From Kryptolebias marmoratus (Eukaryota; Chordata; Actinopteri; Cyprinodontiformes; Rivulidae), in assembly GCF_001649575.2 (NCBI RefSeq), contig NC_051433.1, positions 25,725,716-25,789,715 on the forward strand: a stretch of 64,000 nucleotides of DNA. Reading direction: 5' to 3'. The notes beneath the pieces were generated by a model. That model was not told the origin of the DNA. It ran no database searches and saw only the letters and a list, made by a program, of their open reading frames with translations. Of the stretch, positions 45,901 to 57,235 are shown piece after piece. Every line of letters starts with the position of its first letter. Within the stretch, counting starts at the first letter, position 1. The position numbers were made by a program, and so were the translations under genes.

Positions 45901-46225
45901 GATAGGCTCCCACGTGCACTGCCACCATTTTGGGGGTCGCCTAAGCTGGTTTTCGGCAAATGGCTTATTTATATTGCTACTGAGTAAATTATTGTTTTGA
46001 AATAATGATGTTATTGCTTATTAAACCGTATAAAACCTGTCATAAAGTGACATTTACTTGATGCCACTAGGTGACCAGAGTCTGGCTGAGGCCACTGTAT
46101 TACGGGATGCCAGTGCCAATTTTGGGCAAACGGTTTCCTTATATTGCCCGTCAGTAAATTACGGTTTAGAAATTATGTTATTGCTTATTAACATGTGTAA
46201 ATCCTTTAATGAAGTGACTGCATTT
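45901..46225 (+). repeat. Diverged tandem duplication of about 165 bp
   Basis: Copy 1 (about 45901-46062) and copy 2 (about 46063-46225) share ccaattttgggcaaac-like sequence, cttatntatattgc, agtaaattannGtttngaaa, ttattgcttattaa and aagtgac. Confidence 0.65.
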
Positions 46226-46600
46226 TCTTTGGAACCTATGTCCTACATAGTGCTTTCTATGTATTTAACATGCTGTAAGGAAAGAGGCATTCCGCAAGTA
46301 GCTGGTTTGTAACACAGCATTGATGGCTAATATGAATTCTTATTCAGAAAATGATAACTCAAACACATTGGCACTATGAAAGCCCCTGGCCATGAGGTCG
46401 TCAGAGATTACCAGGGTATGACATAGTTCCATCGGATACTTGGCATAAAAATGAGGTCAGATTTTCATAGTTGTACCTAAATTCTTAAGCTACTCTGATT
46501 AATGTGTCTTCCCCCTTACCTCTATCTCAGATGGGGAGAAGCTGCAGTTACTTGTAAATAATATCTATATTGACAGAAGTTATTCAAACCTAGCAAAAAC

Positions 46601-46852
46601 CTTCAGTTCCCTTTCATCCATAATGTTGCTGCAGAACTTTTCATAGTCCACATTCTCTTCAAAAACAAATGTAAATTGCTCCGCTGGAGAGTATTCATCA
46701 AGCTCTTCATCCTAGGTCTTGAGGGCCTGGAGAGCTTCTGCTTGTTCTTGCTTGTCAAAGTCGAGAACAAACAGGAAGCGCTACTCTCCCATCAAATTTT
46801 GTTGTCGGCACCAGTCAGCTGCAACTTGGCTGTCGACAACGATAGAGCTTTC
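46601..46852 (-). pseudogene. Exon of the gene relic inside the hAT element
   Basis: Starts after ataattttctgcag and ends gaactgaag before gtttttgc. Encoded peptide: ESSIVVDSQVAADWCRQQ, then two in-frame stops around RFLFVLDFDKQEQAEALQAL, then DEELDEYSPAEQFTFVFEE and YEKFCSNIMDERELK. The acidic, coding-like composition contrasts with its surroundings. Family not recognised. Confidence 0.5.
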
Positions 46853-47072
46853 CTGCAGAAAATTATATAGATTAGTGAGGGTATATATATGTGTATACTG
46901 TTACCTGTTATTACAGATTGTCAATTTAGTCAACATTAAGCGATTATATTTCATTTTACATAATAAAAGCTGTGTCATATAACAACTGTGTTAAAACCAC
47001 ATACAGTCAAATACCTATATAATTAAATGAACCAATTGTTTATCTAGCAAGTGGCTGTTGAAAATGTTTAAC

Positions 47073-47109
47073 CTTTCCTGTAGCTTGTTCTTCTTTGACT
47101 TTCTGATCT
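47073..47109 (-). pseudogene. 37 nt exon of the gene relic
   Basis: Between ttttattttatttcaag and gttaaac on the minus strand. Encodes a short RDQKVKEEQATGK segment in the frame that joins both neighbours. Confidence 0.4.
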
Positions 47110-47784
47110 CTTGAAATAAAATAAAAAAGGGAGGGGAGTGAGACAGTACTGCATTCTATTATGACTGTGGTATACATAGGTCTGCAGCCACAATTGTTCT
47201 TTACCCCTCATTTTCCTTGATGGTTTTCAGAAGCACCATCTCCGCTTGGTAGCAGCAAAGATTGGTAGCGGATAGATTTTCAACATAAATTAACTAAGTT
47301 ATTTGTAGTTGTTCTTGGTCACTAAAACCTTGATATAGTATATGTTTTTGCTGGTAAAATTACTTACTTCCTTGGGTAATCAAGGATTACAAACCAATTA
47401 CTATGTGCATAGTATTTTACTGAAACATTAAACAAGGGTCAGAATTAAATATATCTGGCAACCACTTACTATCAATACTACCCACATTTCATGAAAAAAA
47501 TATATAATGTATTGACCAACATAAGAATTTCTCAAAAAAAGTGGAGCACCATGGTGCCTTTTAGAAAGTGGTTATCTTTTGTAAGTAATTAAGGGAAATA
47601 ATACATAAAAGACTGGTTATTGATTTTATTTAAGGACTTACAGAATATATACATTAAATATGTTGGGATTACATTAAATATATGGGACTGACATGGTCTG
47701 TCTCTGCCCCTTTCTGTTTGCTGCAGCCAGGTCAGCAGCTCGGTTCAACTCCACCGCCAAAGGGTGGGACTCCAGCCACGAGGC

Positions 47785-47792
47785 TGACGTCA
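47785..47792. promoter_or_regulatory. CRE-like palindrome TGACGTCA in a GC-rich block
   Basis: A perfect 8 bp cAMP-response element core within 47690-47885, the most GC-rich part of the hAT element. It lies upstream of the minus-strand exons. It is suggestive of the original promoter but is only a short motif. Confidence 0.4.
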
Positions 47793-48838
47793 CATCCGTC
47801 TGTCATAAAGTTTGCCTGATTGAAAGGTCGAGCCGCGGGTGTGCTGCCTTTTATTCAAAGACAGTAATAAGTTTATTACGTGACTAAGTTACATATACAA
47901 GGTAATAAATAAGTTCATAGTTAATAATTAGTTTAAGAAAATGTATGTTAAAAAACTTAAAATGTTTGAATTTGAATTCTAATCGGAGTGAGACATCTGA
48001 TCTTCGCTATGTTATATGTGCAGAATACGTGACGTAGTGAGTGCTCTCACCATAGAACACTCTTTGACATATTTTCTCTGGTAAAGTTTGGAAAAGTAAG
48101 GGAGAAAACAGGTCTAGTGTTGCTTTTGTTGTTTTAATTCATGTAAATACACTTGTGTGATACCTTAGTATATGTTTTGGTATATGTCTATTTTGGACTT
48201 ATAGCCCCCCCTGGAGAAAACTCCACCAGCCGCCACTGATAAGATCTCTGTAACTGCTTTTCAACTTATTTTTGACCCTGGCTGCTCAGAGTTGGTCACT
48301 AACCGTGGGCCGAGCTGTAGGGTAGATTGAAGGGTGCCAAAAGCTGGCTTGGGAAGTATTAAAATTATTTGTTTGCATGTGTGTGTGTCACAACACAGTA
48401 TCTCTTGGTGGATTAATCTTTAGAGACTCTTTTCTGATTATTTTCAGGTTATTTTCCTCAACCTGTATTTGTGTTTGTTCTGCCTTGGCCGACCGAGTTG
48501 CTGCTTCACTGTCACCAACAGTCTCATGAGTACAGGACCACGGAGGATTGCCTTTCTCCCTGAGCTTTCAGCTGTACCTGTTGAAAGAATGATGCAAGCA
48601 GAGTGTGTGCTTCAGCTGCATCACTGAGATATTGCATGGATGTTGCAAACTTGTTCCCCTCCTCCAGGGAAAAGATGTTATAGTCATCATAACATTTATG
48701 TTTCTCACAGGCACACGTTGTTTTGATCAAGTTTTTTTTTTTTTTTTTTTTAACAGTTAGTTCTTGACACATAAGGTTAAAGAGCCAGTAATGGTTACGA
48801 ACTTGGCAGTTTTTTCTCTTAAACAAATAGGATGTATT

Positions 48839-49770
48839 TACAGTGTCTTGAAAAGTGTTCATACACATTGAACTTTTCCACATTTTGCCACATTACAACC
48901 ACAAACTTCAAAGTATTTTACTGGGATTTTATGTGATAGACTAACACAAAGTAGAGCATGACTGTTAAGTCTAGGTAAAATGATAGGAGGCTTTCAATTT
49001 TTTTACAAATAAAAATATGAAAAAGTTTGACTTGCTTTAGTATTCAACCCCGTTGTACCCTCAGCTAAAATCCAGTGCAACCAGTTGTCTTCAGAGGTCA
49101 CCTGATTAGTAAAGATAATCCACCTGTGTGCCTCAGAGGTTTGTTGCTGAACATTAGTCATCAAACAGCATCATGAAGATCAAGGAACACACTGCAATTG
49201 CATCAGTAGGTGGTTCTACAACGTAGTGAGGCCGAACACAAATGCAATCACAATCACATAAAATCCCAGTGAAATACTTTGAAGTTTGTTGGTGTAACAT
49301 GACTGTAGAGACTTGTTCTTAATAAAAAAATTTAAAAATGAACCTAAGCCACTGTGCGGCTGCTGACTGCTACTTAATTGATGTGTCGTCCGTCTGAGTC
49401 CATTGAATGAACACTTGAGGTTCTTATTATTACAAAGCATTCATTGATTTTGCACTCTCAGACAAGATGCAATCCTTTTAAGCTACACACTTACAATTTT
49501 GACTGTTAGGTTAGGTCAATCCAAAAAACAGCTCACAAACTGACGCAACACAATAATCAGAAAAACACTAAGACAAGAACTACAACGTCGACGGTCAAAA
49601 AACTGTGTTTCCGCCTCAATCAGCACACCTGCTGACAGGTTAACTGTGGCTCCATCTAACCCCACATGATGCCACCCACAGTGACCTTTAGGCATTACAC
49701 CAAAAATAAATATAAACACAAACCACCAAAATATGGCTCTAATAATGACAAAATGTGGAAAGGCACTGTA
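48839..49770. mobile_element. Internally deleted Tc1/mariner element with an insertion
   Basis: Left end ta cagtgtcttgaaaagtgt, then gaacttttccacattttgcc and acattacaaccacaaacttc. Right end (reverse complement) tacagtgcctttccacattt, with TA at 48839-48840 and 49769-49770. The 5' leader continues to catcatgaagatcaaggaac (the usual start region of the transposase). It then jumps to aggtggttctacaacgtag near the end, so nearly the whole transposase is deleted. A foreign segment (about 49297-49735) splits the right end. Confidence 0.8.
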
Positions 49771-50578
49771 TGTATTTGACAGCTTTTTTGATTTTTTGAT
49801 GTTTTATTTGATGCTCTACATTTGATGTTGTACAATGATAAATACTACAAAATATTTTCATGAGTACTTATACTACTAATCAGAACTATAGTACTAATCA
49901 GTCCTAACATTATAACGAGACCTAACCTTTTGGTACAATAAACAATCATCAATCTTTGATACTCCTTAACTTTTTAAATTTAATGAAATCTAATATGCAA
50001 GCAGCACATCCAACCAAAATAAAATCACCCAATCTAAAAAGTCTAGAAGAATTGTTGGTAACATTTTGTTAGAGTTCATGTATGAATGGTTAAAGCATTT
50101 TTAGTGGTTATGTAATTTGATTTTAGAATTTTCCATGACTGGATAAGTATGCACAAAGAAAAACAGTGTGGAAAAACGCCCATGCGATCCTCTTTTACCT
50201 ATTCCACTTTCTAGAAAATGAAAGAAAAATAAATATATTTTTAATCTAGTTTGATTTTAAAGTTGGAAAAACAAGCAGGGTGTTTTTCATCTTCTAAATC
50301 AATTGTGAGCACATTTGGTTCATATACTATTAGGGTTGTCAACTTTTGGGAACTGCAACAGTGGATGGGGATATTTTTTTTGTTTTGGAATACCTTGTCT
50401 ATACTATTTGGTGTAAGGTTGTCAAGGAAAAGGCCACTTCTGCTTTTTAGCTGAGAAGTAGCTACAAGCCTATGTAGCCTATTTTAGCCATTCTGCTGTT
50501 GATCTGCTTCTCTGCTGAAAATTATTGTCTTGTTAAATAACCCAATTTTCGCCAAGCTTCATTTGCTGGACATATAAA

Positions 50579-50720
50579 GAGGAGTTCACAGTCCACTCAA
50601 TGACTACAAGGTGTCTGGGTCCTGTGGCTGCACAACAAGCTCAAATCATCACCCCTCCACCACTCTGCTTGAGTGTTAGAATGAGGTGTTTGTGCTGATA
50701 TGCTGTGTTCAATTAATTTT
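50579..50720 (-). mobile_element. Tc1-like transposase fragment
   Basis: gaggagttcacagtccactc, atgactacaaggtgtctggg, tcctgtggctgcacaacaag, atgaggtgtttgtgctgata and tgctgtgtt match, on the minus strand, the part of Tc1 transposase around the conserved MVWGCF-type and ACFAATGPG-type segment. No ends are visible. Confidence 0.6.
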
Positions 50721-51025
50721 TGAGAATTTGAAAATGGTGGCACCAAAATTGCAGCATCCCCTCTCACTCTGGAATTAGATGTTGTTGTGGGTGCTTTTGC
50801 CTTTGTTTGCTGTAGTGAGCCCAAGAGTTGCTGTTGGATGTTGAGAGAGGCTTACAGAAGATTTGATGTGTGGGAGTAGATGTGTAGACTGAGCAAGAAC
50901 ACAGATTGTACAGTACTGGGCAATGGAATCTATGCAACAGAGCAGTTTGTTGCCCTTTCTTGCCTGTGTTCGTCCCTTGGGTGACAAGATAGAAAATATA
51001 CAGTTGCAATTGCACATGACTTTAG

Positions 51026-52757
51026 CAGGGGTGGAAATTAAAAATTTTGTCCACCAGCCACTATGGACAAAATTTTTTTTTTAACTTTTTTACCAACCAC
51101 TGAAATATTTTACCAGCCACTATTTTTTGTTGTGACAAAAAGTTATTTCATATGATGATGATGATGATGGAGGTGGGTGGAGGCAGTTGTGGTGCCCTAC
51201 AAGCTGGACAACACCTCTTTCTGGACACTGCATGGAAATAACTAGATTTTTCTTATTCAATTTTTTTTATTTTAAACCATTTAAAAGATGCATATCTGTA
51301 CATAAAAAATTCAGACAAGTGAAATTTATTTCTGTGGAGTGTTTTTGAAGTTTTTTTTTGTGCTTTTGTAAGTTTTTGTATGTAAGTTGCAATGTTTTTC
51401 AGACGCTGCTTTTAATGCATAGATCTATTTGTGCTACCCGCTTATATTTAACAGTTAGGATATTCTGATGAAGGAAGTGATTTTTGTGGTTTTAGAAAGG
51501 TTTTCGTCATGGATATAAATTGTTCCAATGCTATGCTAAGTGTAACTCCTAAGCTTCCACTTCAGTATCCGATGATATTTAACATTAACACAAACCGCTA
51601 TAGTTTTCGGTTTGTAAACATGACGGTAGCAGTTTTTGATGGGTAGCACCAACCGTTAGACATAACTGTTTAGCCGTGCTACGGTAGGAAAATCTGACGA
51701 GGAAGCACAGATCATCAGAACACTGGCCGTAGGCGCGAACGCACACGACTCACGTCATAGCGTCATTAATTTAGTTAAAAAAAAACGTTTAACTTTTGGT
51801 TCTTCCCTCGACTATTCTTGAAAAACAGAAAATAAAATAATTTCTCATTACAACACCTCATTGGTGTTAGACTGCATGTAATCTATAATGGATCGAGTGC
51901 ATCACATGGGTTTGCATTGAACTGTTGCAATATTTTTACGAGGGTTTTCTCCACCTGAAGTGGTATTTCGCTTTTATCTAAATAACATTTGACCCGATTG
52001 TTATTTTTTTAATTTAATTTTCCAACAACAACCAGTTAATTTACCAACAAGTCTTTAACTGTGTTTATTCCTCTCATCAATTCACATCAAGTCCTGTGAA
52101 TTTGGAGACATTTGTTCTTTTTTTGCAAAAGTTACAAGGGGGATCGGTTCCCCCTTTAAAACATAGGACAAAAATAATTTACCAACAAGTCCTTAATTGT
52201 GTTTATTCCTCTGTATTATGATATTATTAGCACATTTTATTCCTAAAAGAATTATGTTTTTTGTTTTTTTTAATAAGAAATATTTGCCCCTCTAAACAAT
52301 TCGGTTAATAAATAAGTCATTATTTATTTATTATTATTAATTGTTTTTTTCCACACATTGTCTATATTGTCCATAACAGAGTCTGTCTGTCTATCTATCA
52401 CGCTAGCAAAACAGTGGGTTAACTTCGCCAAAACAAGTTGTTTGACCTTTCACGGTCTCCGTAGTTCCCTTGCATCGCGAGCACAACGCGACGGTTACGA
52501 GCGTTGAACATAAACGCGCGCTTTTTGCCGCGTACGCGGCACGGAGACGCAGGGGGAACCGTATCTGGTGGGGGAACGTGGCTCAACGTAACAGCAGCAA
52601 ATCGAGCACATTGCTGCCCCCTATATGTCAAGAGGACAAATAACACCTTTTCTGTTCAAATTGCCAACCCGCCACAGTGGCGTGTGTGTTGATCAAATTC
52701 ACCCGCCACTTCAAATATTTACCCGCATTTGGCCAGTAGTGCTAATTTCCACCCCTG
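51026..52757. mobile_element. 1.73 kb hAT element with perfect 8 bp target duplication
   Basis: Ends caggggtggaaattaaaaat and (reverse complement) caggggtggaaattagcact, 15 matching bases. GACTTTAG is duplicated exactly at 51018-51025 and 52758-52765. Subterminal regions carry ccaccagccac and cacccgccac motifs. The right third (52430-52700) is CpG-rich (gcatcgcgagcacaacgcga, ccgcgtacgcggcacgg). No transposase domain recognised, so it is likely non-autonomous. Confidence 0.85.
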
Positions 52758-53984
52758 GACTTTAGTTTCTTTGTTTCTGGATCTAAATCTGTCTCTACTA
52801 TGTAATAATGTCTCTAACTCAGCAATCCAGCAGGATGGGCTAACATCTCCTCATGCAGACAAAGCAGAAGCTCTGCTGCATAACTTGAGTGTCCTGGATG
52901 TGTGGCACATCTCCGAGCTCAATCATAAAATGCTGAGATAATCTCAAAGACTCAGCTCCTTCAATCTGTGTTTCAGCTGGAGCGTTAACATCACCTATAG
53001 GCCAGTACAGCAGCTGGCTACCATAGAGACTATGGATGCAGCGTGGTGGAAAGACAGTACTGACTAGGGAGCCACATGGGTAGCTAAAAACAGCAAGTCC
53101 CTCTGCTGCCTGGGTGTCAGCAGACGTAACAAGTGCTGCTCCACTCATGTGTTGATTGATCTCCTGACATTTGATAGAAGATATTGCTTCAATAAATCAT
53201 CCAAACCAGAGAAATGCAGTTTTGTTTCATCATATATTTTAATGTATAAGAAATGACAAGTAAAATGACTTGGAACTTGTTCATTTAGTCAGTGGTGGTA
53301 CTGTGCATGATGGCAAACATTTTTGCTCACTGTCCCAGAGTCCTATAGTTGTTCTGATGCAACTCTACAAACTTTTTTTGCTTTTTGGAGAGAAGATACT
53401 TTCTCTTGGTAATCTTTCTACACTATACACATTTTTTCATCTTTCAAGGACACCAAATTGTATGTAAAGGACATCTTAACCCAATGCTGATTCATTAGCA
53501 ACAACAACTGCTTTTCTAAGATCATGGCTGATGTAAGAATACTAACCAGTTCTTCCAGGATTTTACTGATATTTTTTTGTGATTTTTACGGCATGAAATT
53601 TTTAAAAAGTAGCAGTCAAAGTTGCAGTGGTTTGAAGCTTTCTAAAACATGGCAAAAACAAATTAATTTACAAAAATGGCTGTAGTTTTTCAAACAAGGC
53701 ACAAGATTTTTGCAATAAAAATGTTTAAAATTCCAACAATTTTATTTGTGTGCTTACTTTAAAAAACATTTTTTCATATAAAAAAGAAAAACATGAAATT
53801 AAAGGTTGAAAAACTGCACCATTTTAAACAAGTTCAAAAGTTGCTGAAGTCCATGATACAGTATTTGCTCTTTTTACTATGTTTTCCTTTGAGGAATCTT
53901 TTCCTTGCAGGGTGTTCACTTTGAGAATGAGGGTGCAAATGGAGATGTGTTCTTCATAAAACAGTAAAATATATTAAAAAGAGC

Positions 53985-54420
53985 ATATATATATTTAGCA
54001 CTCATCAAATGAGATGAAACAGTTATGTTACACAGAATACTGTTACTCAAAAAATATCGTCAGGTTATTTGTCTATGCATTTTCCTCTGCAGCAGTGTAA
54101 TAAAGACTTTTTTTATTACAGTATAATATTTTTCTCATATTTACAGACCCACTCATAAAGTTTGAGACACACACTTTTTTCACAAGTTTATAATTATGCA
54201 TAAAAAACATTTAGTACTCATCTAATGCAATAAAACTGGTTAAGCTACACAGAACACCACTAAACTAACTCACAAAATATTGTGAGTTCATTTGAGAATG
54301 CTGTCTCCTCTGCAGCAGAGAAGTGAGATTTTTTTTCATATTCATCTCATACTTGCTTGCACAGATCCACTCAGACAGGCACACCTAAGTTTATAATTAT
54401 GCTTTTCAAAAATTTTCCAT
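53985..54420 (+). repeat. Diverged tandem duplication, about 220 bp unit
   Basis: Copies at about 53985-54205 and 54206-54420 share atttagnactcatc, gttacacagaa / gctacacagaacac, tcctctgcagcag, cagacccactcataaag / cagatccactcagac, and aagtttataattatgc. Confidence 0.7.
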
Positions 54421-55499
54421 AAAATGTGTGTTTTTAATTCACCTTGTTTCTTTCAGTACTTGCAACAGCAGGCTCTGTCGTGGTTACTTGTCATGTCTGT
54501 CCCAGATTTTTAGCCATTTTCCAGAAATGTTTTGTAATAGAGAAATGTTTGTCAAGTGACAAACTTTTGTTTGTTTTACCACAATTTTGCACAAGGTGCA
54601 AAATAGTTTTGCACTACTTCCATGTAAAAAAAATGACTTGCACAGATTTTAACGGTAATATTTCATGGTAAATGCAGGCATCAAACATGTTTAGATTTTG
54701 CAGGCTAATCCAGGCTTGGATTTTAGGAAGTGAAATCAAGAAAGTGGCTAAGGTGATTGGTCAGAAAAGTTGTGTGACTGTGTGATTGGTGAAAAATTAC
54801 AAGTCTGAACAAGATTTACATGGATGGGTTGATTTTGTGGTAACCACAACATTGGGACTTATAGGGGGCACTATTGACTTGAATATTAAGTTGACCTCGG
54901 ACCTAAACCTGTAAGTTGAAGCCACAATGGGACCAGCTTCTCTGTTGGCTACTTCCAGTATATGTTTGAAGTCCTGCCCTCTCCATGGAAATGAACTGGA
55001 CTTTGCTCTTGTTAAAAATAAAAACACACTGCAGACATTTTTATCAAGTGTTGACTCTTGTTAATTCAGCATTTCAGTTTCTGTAAAAAATACATCCTGG
55101 CTTCAATGCCCAACAACAGGAGAAACCAGGCACACTTGGTCCTTTAGTATAGTATGTCTATGGGAGTGACAGGCTAACCTACTATCCAGACCAGTTAATC
55201 AAGTTTATTTGATTAGCAGCACATGTTCTAATTCCTTTGGATTGGTAGGGATGTTCTTACACTTATAATTTAATAAAATAATGTATAATCTGTTATCTTT
55301 TGCAGTAATAAAGGGTTAGTCCAGTCAGTTTTGACATGATGTATTATCTATTAGTTAACAATAGTTATTACCTTATCAGTAATGACATCAGACATACTGT
55401 ACGAAGTATAGAGATAGAGGCAAAAGTCTTCCACCAGGGTAGTCTTCAGGCTTATAAAACAACTCTTTTTAAAAAAGAAATGATGTACTTGTGTGAAAG

Positions 55500-55759
55500 A
55501 ACACATCATCAGCCTCATCATCATCGACATATACATGACCTATGAGTAATAATATGGACCTTGTTCAGTTACAAAAACAGTGACAAACTAAAAAAAAAAA
55601 AAAACAGCGTCATGAAAAACTGCAGAGGTTTAAAATTAGGTAATGAATTGTTCTTTCACACCAGTATGCTGTTTTTGAGATATTTATTTCATAAGCCTGA
55701 AAACTCATAAATTTTTTTTGGTTAGCCATTAGCCTAGCCTAGACTAAAAGATTCAAAAA

Positions 55760-55760
<1 letters not shown>
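55500..55760 (+). repeat. Dispersed repeat family J, copy 2
   Basis: catcatcatcgacatataca, acaaaaacagtgacaaact, cagcgtcatgaaaaactgca, gaggtttaaaattaggtaat, attgttctttcacac, cataagcctgaaaactc, ttagccattagcctagccta. Same order as 2140-2400. Confidence 0.6.
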
Positions 55761-55810
<50 letters not shown>

Positions 55811-55819
55811 GTCATTGTT

Positions 55820-55885
<66 letters not shown>
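55761..55885. repeat. (TTA)n followed by (TAA)n, a perfect microsatellite palindrome
   Basis: About 50 bp of ATT repeats, a spacer gtcattgttg, then about 65 bp of TAA repeats. The two arms are complementary and could fold into a hairpin or cruciform. Confidence 0.97.
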
Positions 55886-55886
<1 letters not shown>

Positions 55887-57235
55887 TCAATAGTAACAAT
55901 AATGTTATAATTTGATATGTAAAACTTTAGAGCCAAATGAGAGTGTTCTCAGTTTTTAGCCATGACTGTAAAGAAAATGCATACACTTGCTGTCACTTTA
56001 TATTTTCAATATTCAGAAATGTATCAAAATTTATATTACAGAACATAAGCGTTTATGTCACCAGAACCACTACTATTTTCTAATGTATGTTTCCAGGCAT
56101 GCGCCCAATGTGTCAGATGTCCTTCCTGCTTGTAGCGTCAGTGATGTAGAGACAGAGGTTAGGACTGAGTACGGATCCGGAATGACACACCCTGTCAGGC
56201 CAGAATCCAGCACAAATAAAAAGCAGAGAGTGGAGATGTGCATACATATCCTCACTTTCTGTCTGACAGGCCAATGCTGGAGAATGCTGGAAAGTTATGG
56301 TAATTGCTATCTACAGAGTTCACTGAAAAAGAATGGATTAGCGCAATCTCGTTGAATAGCATAATTTCTTTTTAAACCGAGCTGCCTCCAAAATGTTTGT
56401 TTCTCCCAAATGTGCAGTGGTGTTCTCCTTGTGTCTGTCGTGGTGGATCACAAGCAGCAAGAGAAGCTGAGAAACTGTCATTGTCTGTTTCTTTCAAAGC
56501 CAACTGCATTAATAAGATGCCAGTGCAACACAGCCCCAGTCTATCTACCACACAATTATTGTGTTTAGTTGTGTACCTTATGCTAAGGAGAGACCTTTAA
56601 GGGGCACTCAAGACTAAAATCACTTGTGTGTGTCTCCACTGGGAGTATTTTTTTCCTTTTCTTTTTAAGTGTTTGTGTGTGCGTTATCCCTGTTTCTCCT
56701 CCCACCCGAGGCTTTAAGAGCACTGAGCATGTGCATCCTGTCTGTTTCTGTAAAGGAAACAGTGGATCAGAAGATTCTTTGAGCCTGGAGCAAATATGGG
56801 AGAACTGCACTCTGTAACACAATGTGGAAAGAAAATGGGCTTTTCTGTGTGTTTTTTTCAGCATGTCAAAAATATTATTTCAAAGATGCTCTGGTAAAAA
56901 CATTAAGTTTGTAGATTCAAACAGAACCATGCAGGGAGTTAGTTCTGTCAAATGACTTTGGGGCTTTCCCCGTGTGTGTTCTTGCTTGCGTGAGCTGTTT
57001 TTTTTTTCTCTTAGCCTGAATGGTTATGGTTGAAAACAATTCATGTTACACCACAGAGGCAAGTTACACTGGTTTGACACACCAACAAGTCATCTTATTC
57101 TTGAAGAGCATGCAGTACCTGTTTGAGATAAATTATTCAACTGGAAGTGACATGTCACATGAAGAATCAGGACAACATCTCTGGAAAGGGGGACCAGAGT
57201 GTGTATTTCAACAAATGATAATAACTTTTCAACCT
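55886..57235. other. Unassigned intronic DNA
   Basis: Slightly GC-richer pieces at 56090-56260 and 56600-56820 with short open frames, but nothing recognisable. Confidence 0.45.

Larger units (their letters stand above)
44150..47885 (-). pseudogene. Multi-exon gene relic inside the hAT element
   Basis: Reading the minus strand: a GC-rich, promoter-like start at about 47885-47690 contains a palindromic CRE (TGACGTCA at 47785-47792). A possible exon ends near 47215 (peptide AEMVLLKTIKENE, donor ggtaaag). Next come a 37 nt exon at 47073-47109, an exon of about 252 nt at 46601-46852, and a last exon starting at 45065 after ttttgcag. A polyadenylation signal (attaataaag on the minus strand) lies near 44155. 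The exon peptides join in a consistent frame but contain stops, so the gene is dead. The last exon has a Cys-rich piece, RCSSCNQQYKDC ... GEALRYHCDGIPGHC. I do not recognise the protein. Confidence 0.5.
42678..48238. mobile_element. 5.56 kb hAT-type element with perfect 8 bp target duplication
   Basis: Left end cagtggcggctggccaatag and right end (reverse complement) cagtggcggctggtggagtt share the first 13 bases. ATAAGATC precedes (42670-42677) and follows (48239-48246) exactly, as hAT insertions do. The inside contains an L1-like LINE fragment (43008-44130), a minus-strand spliced-gene relic (about 44150-47885), a minisatellite (45804-45900) and an inverted pair of gcagcaaacagaaaggggc blocks at about 42980 and 47700. 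No transposase domain was recognised. It is probably non-autonomous and mobilised in trans, or carries a decayed transposase that I cannot see. Confidence 0.8.

Noticed and set aside
48524..48883. Minus-strand 119 aa frame with a poly-lysine run
   Set aside because: The lysines come from a poly-T tract; the C-terminal part (SLEEGNKFATSMQYLSDAAE) looks coding-like but is not recognisable and partly overlaps a Tc1 end.
52770..53150. Coding-like stretch after the hAT (plus strand ADKAEALLHNLSVLDVWHIS; minus strand 102 aa frame)
   Set aside because: Faint resemblance to a LINE endonuclease region (LLDVW-type motif), but too little to call.
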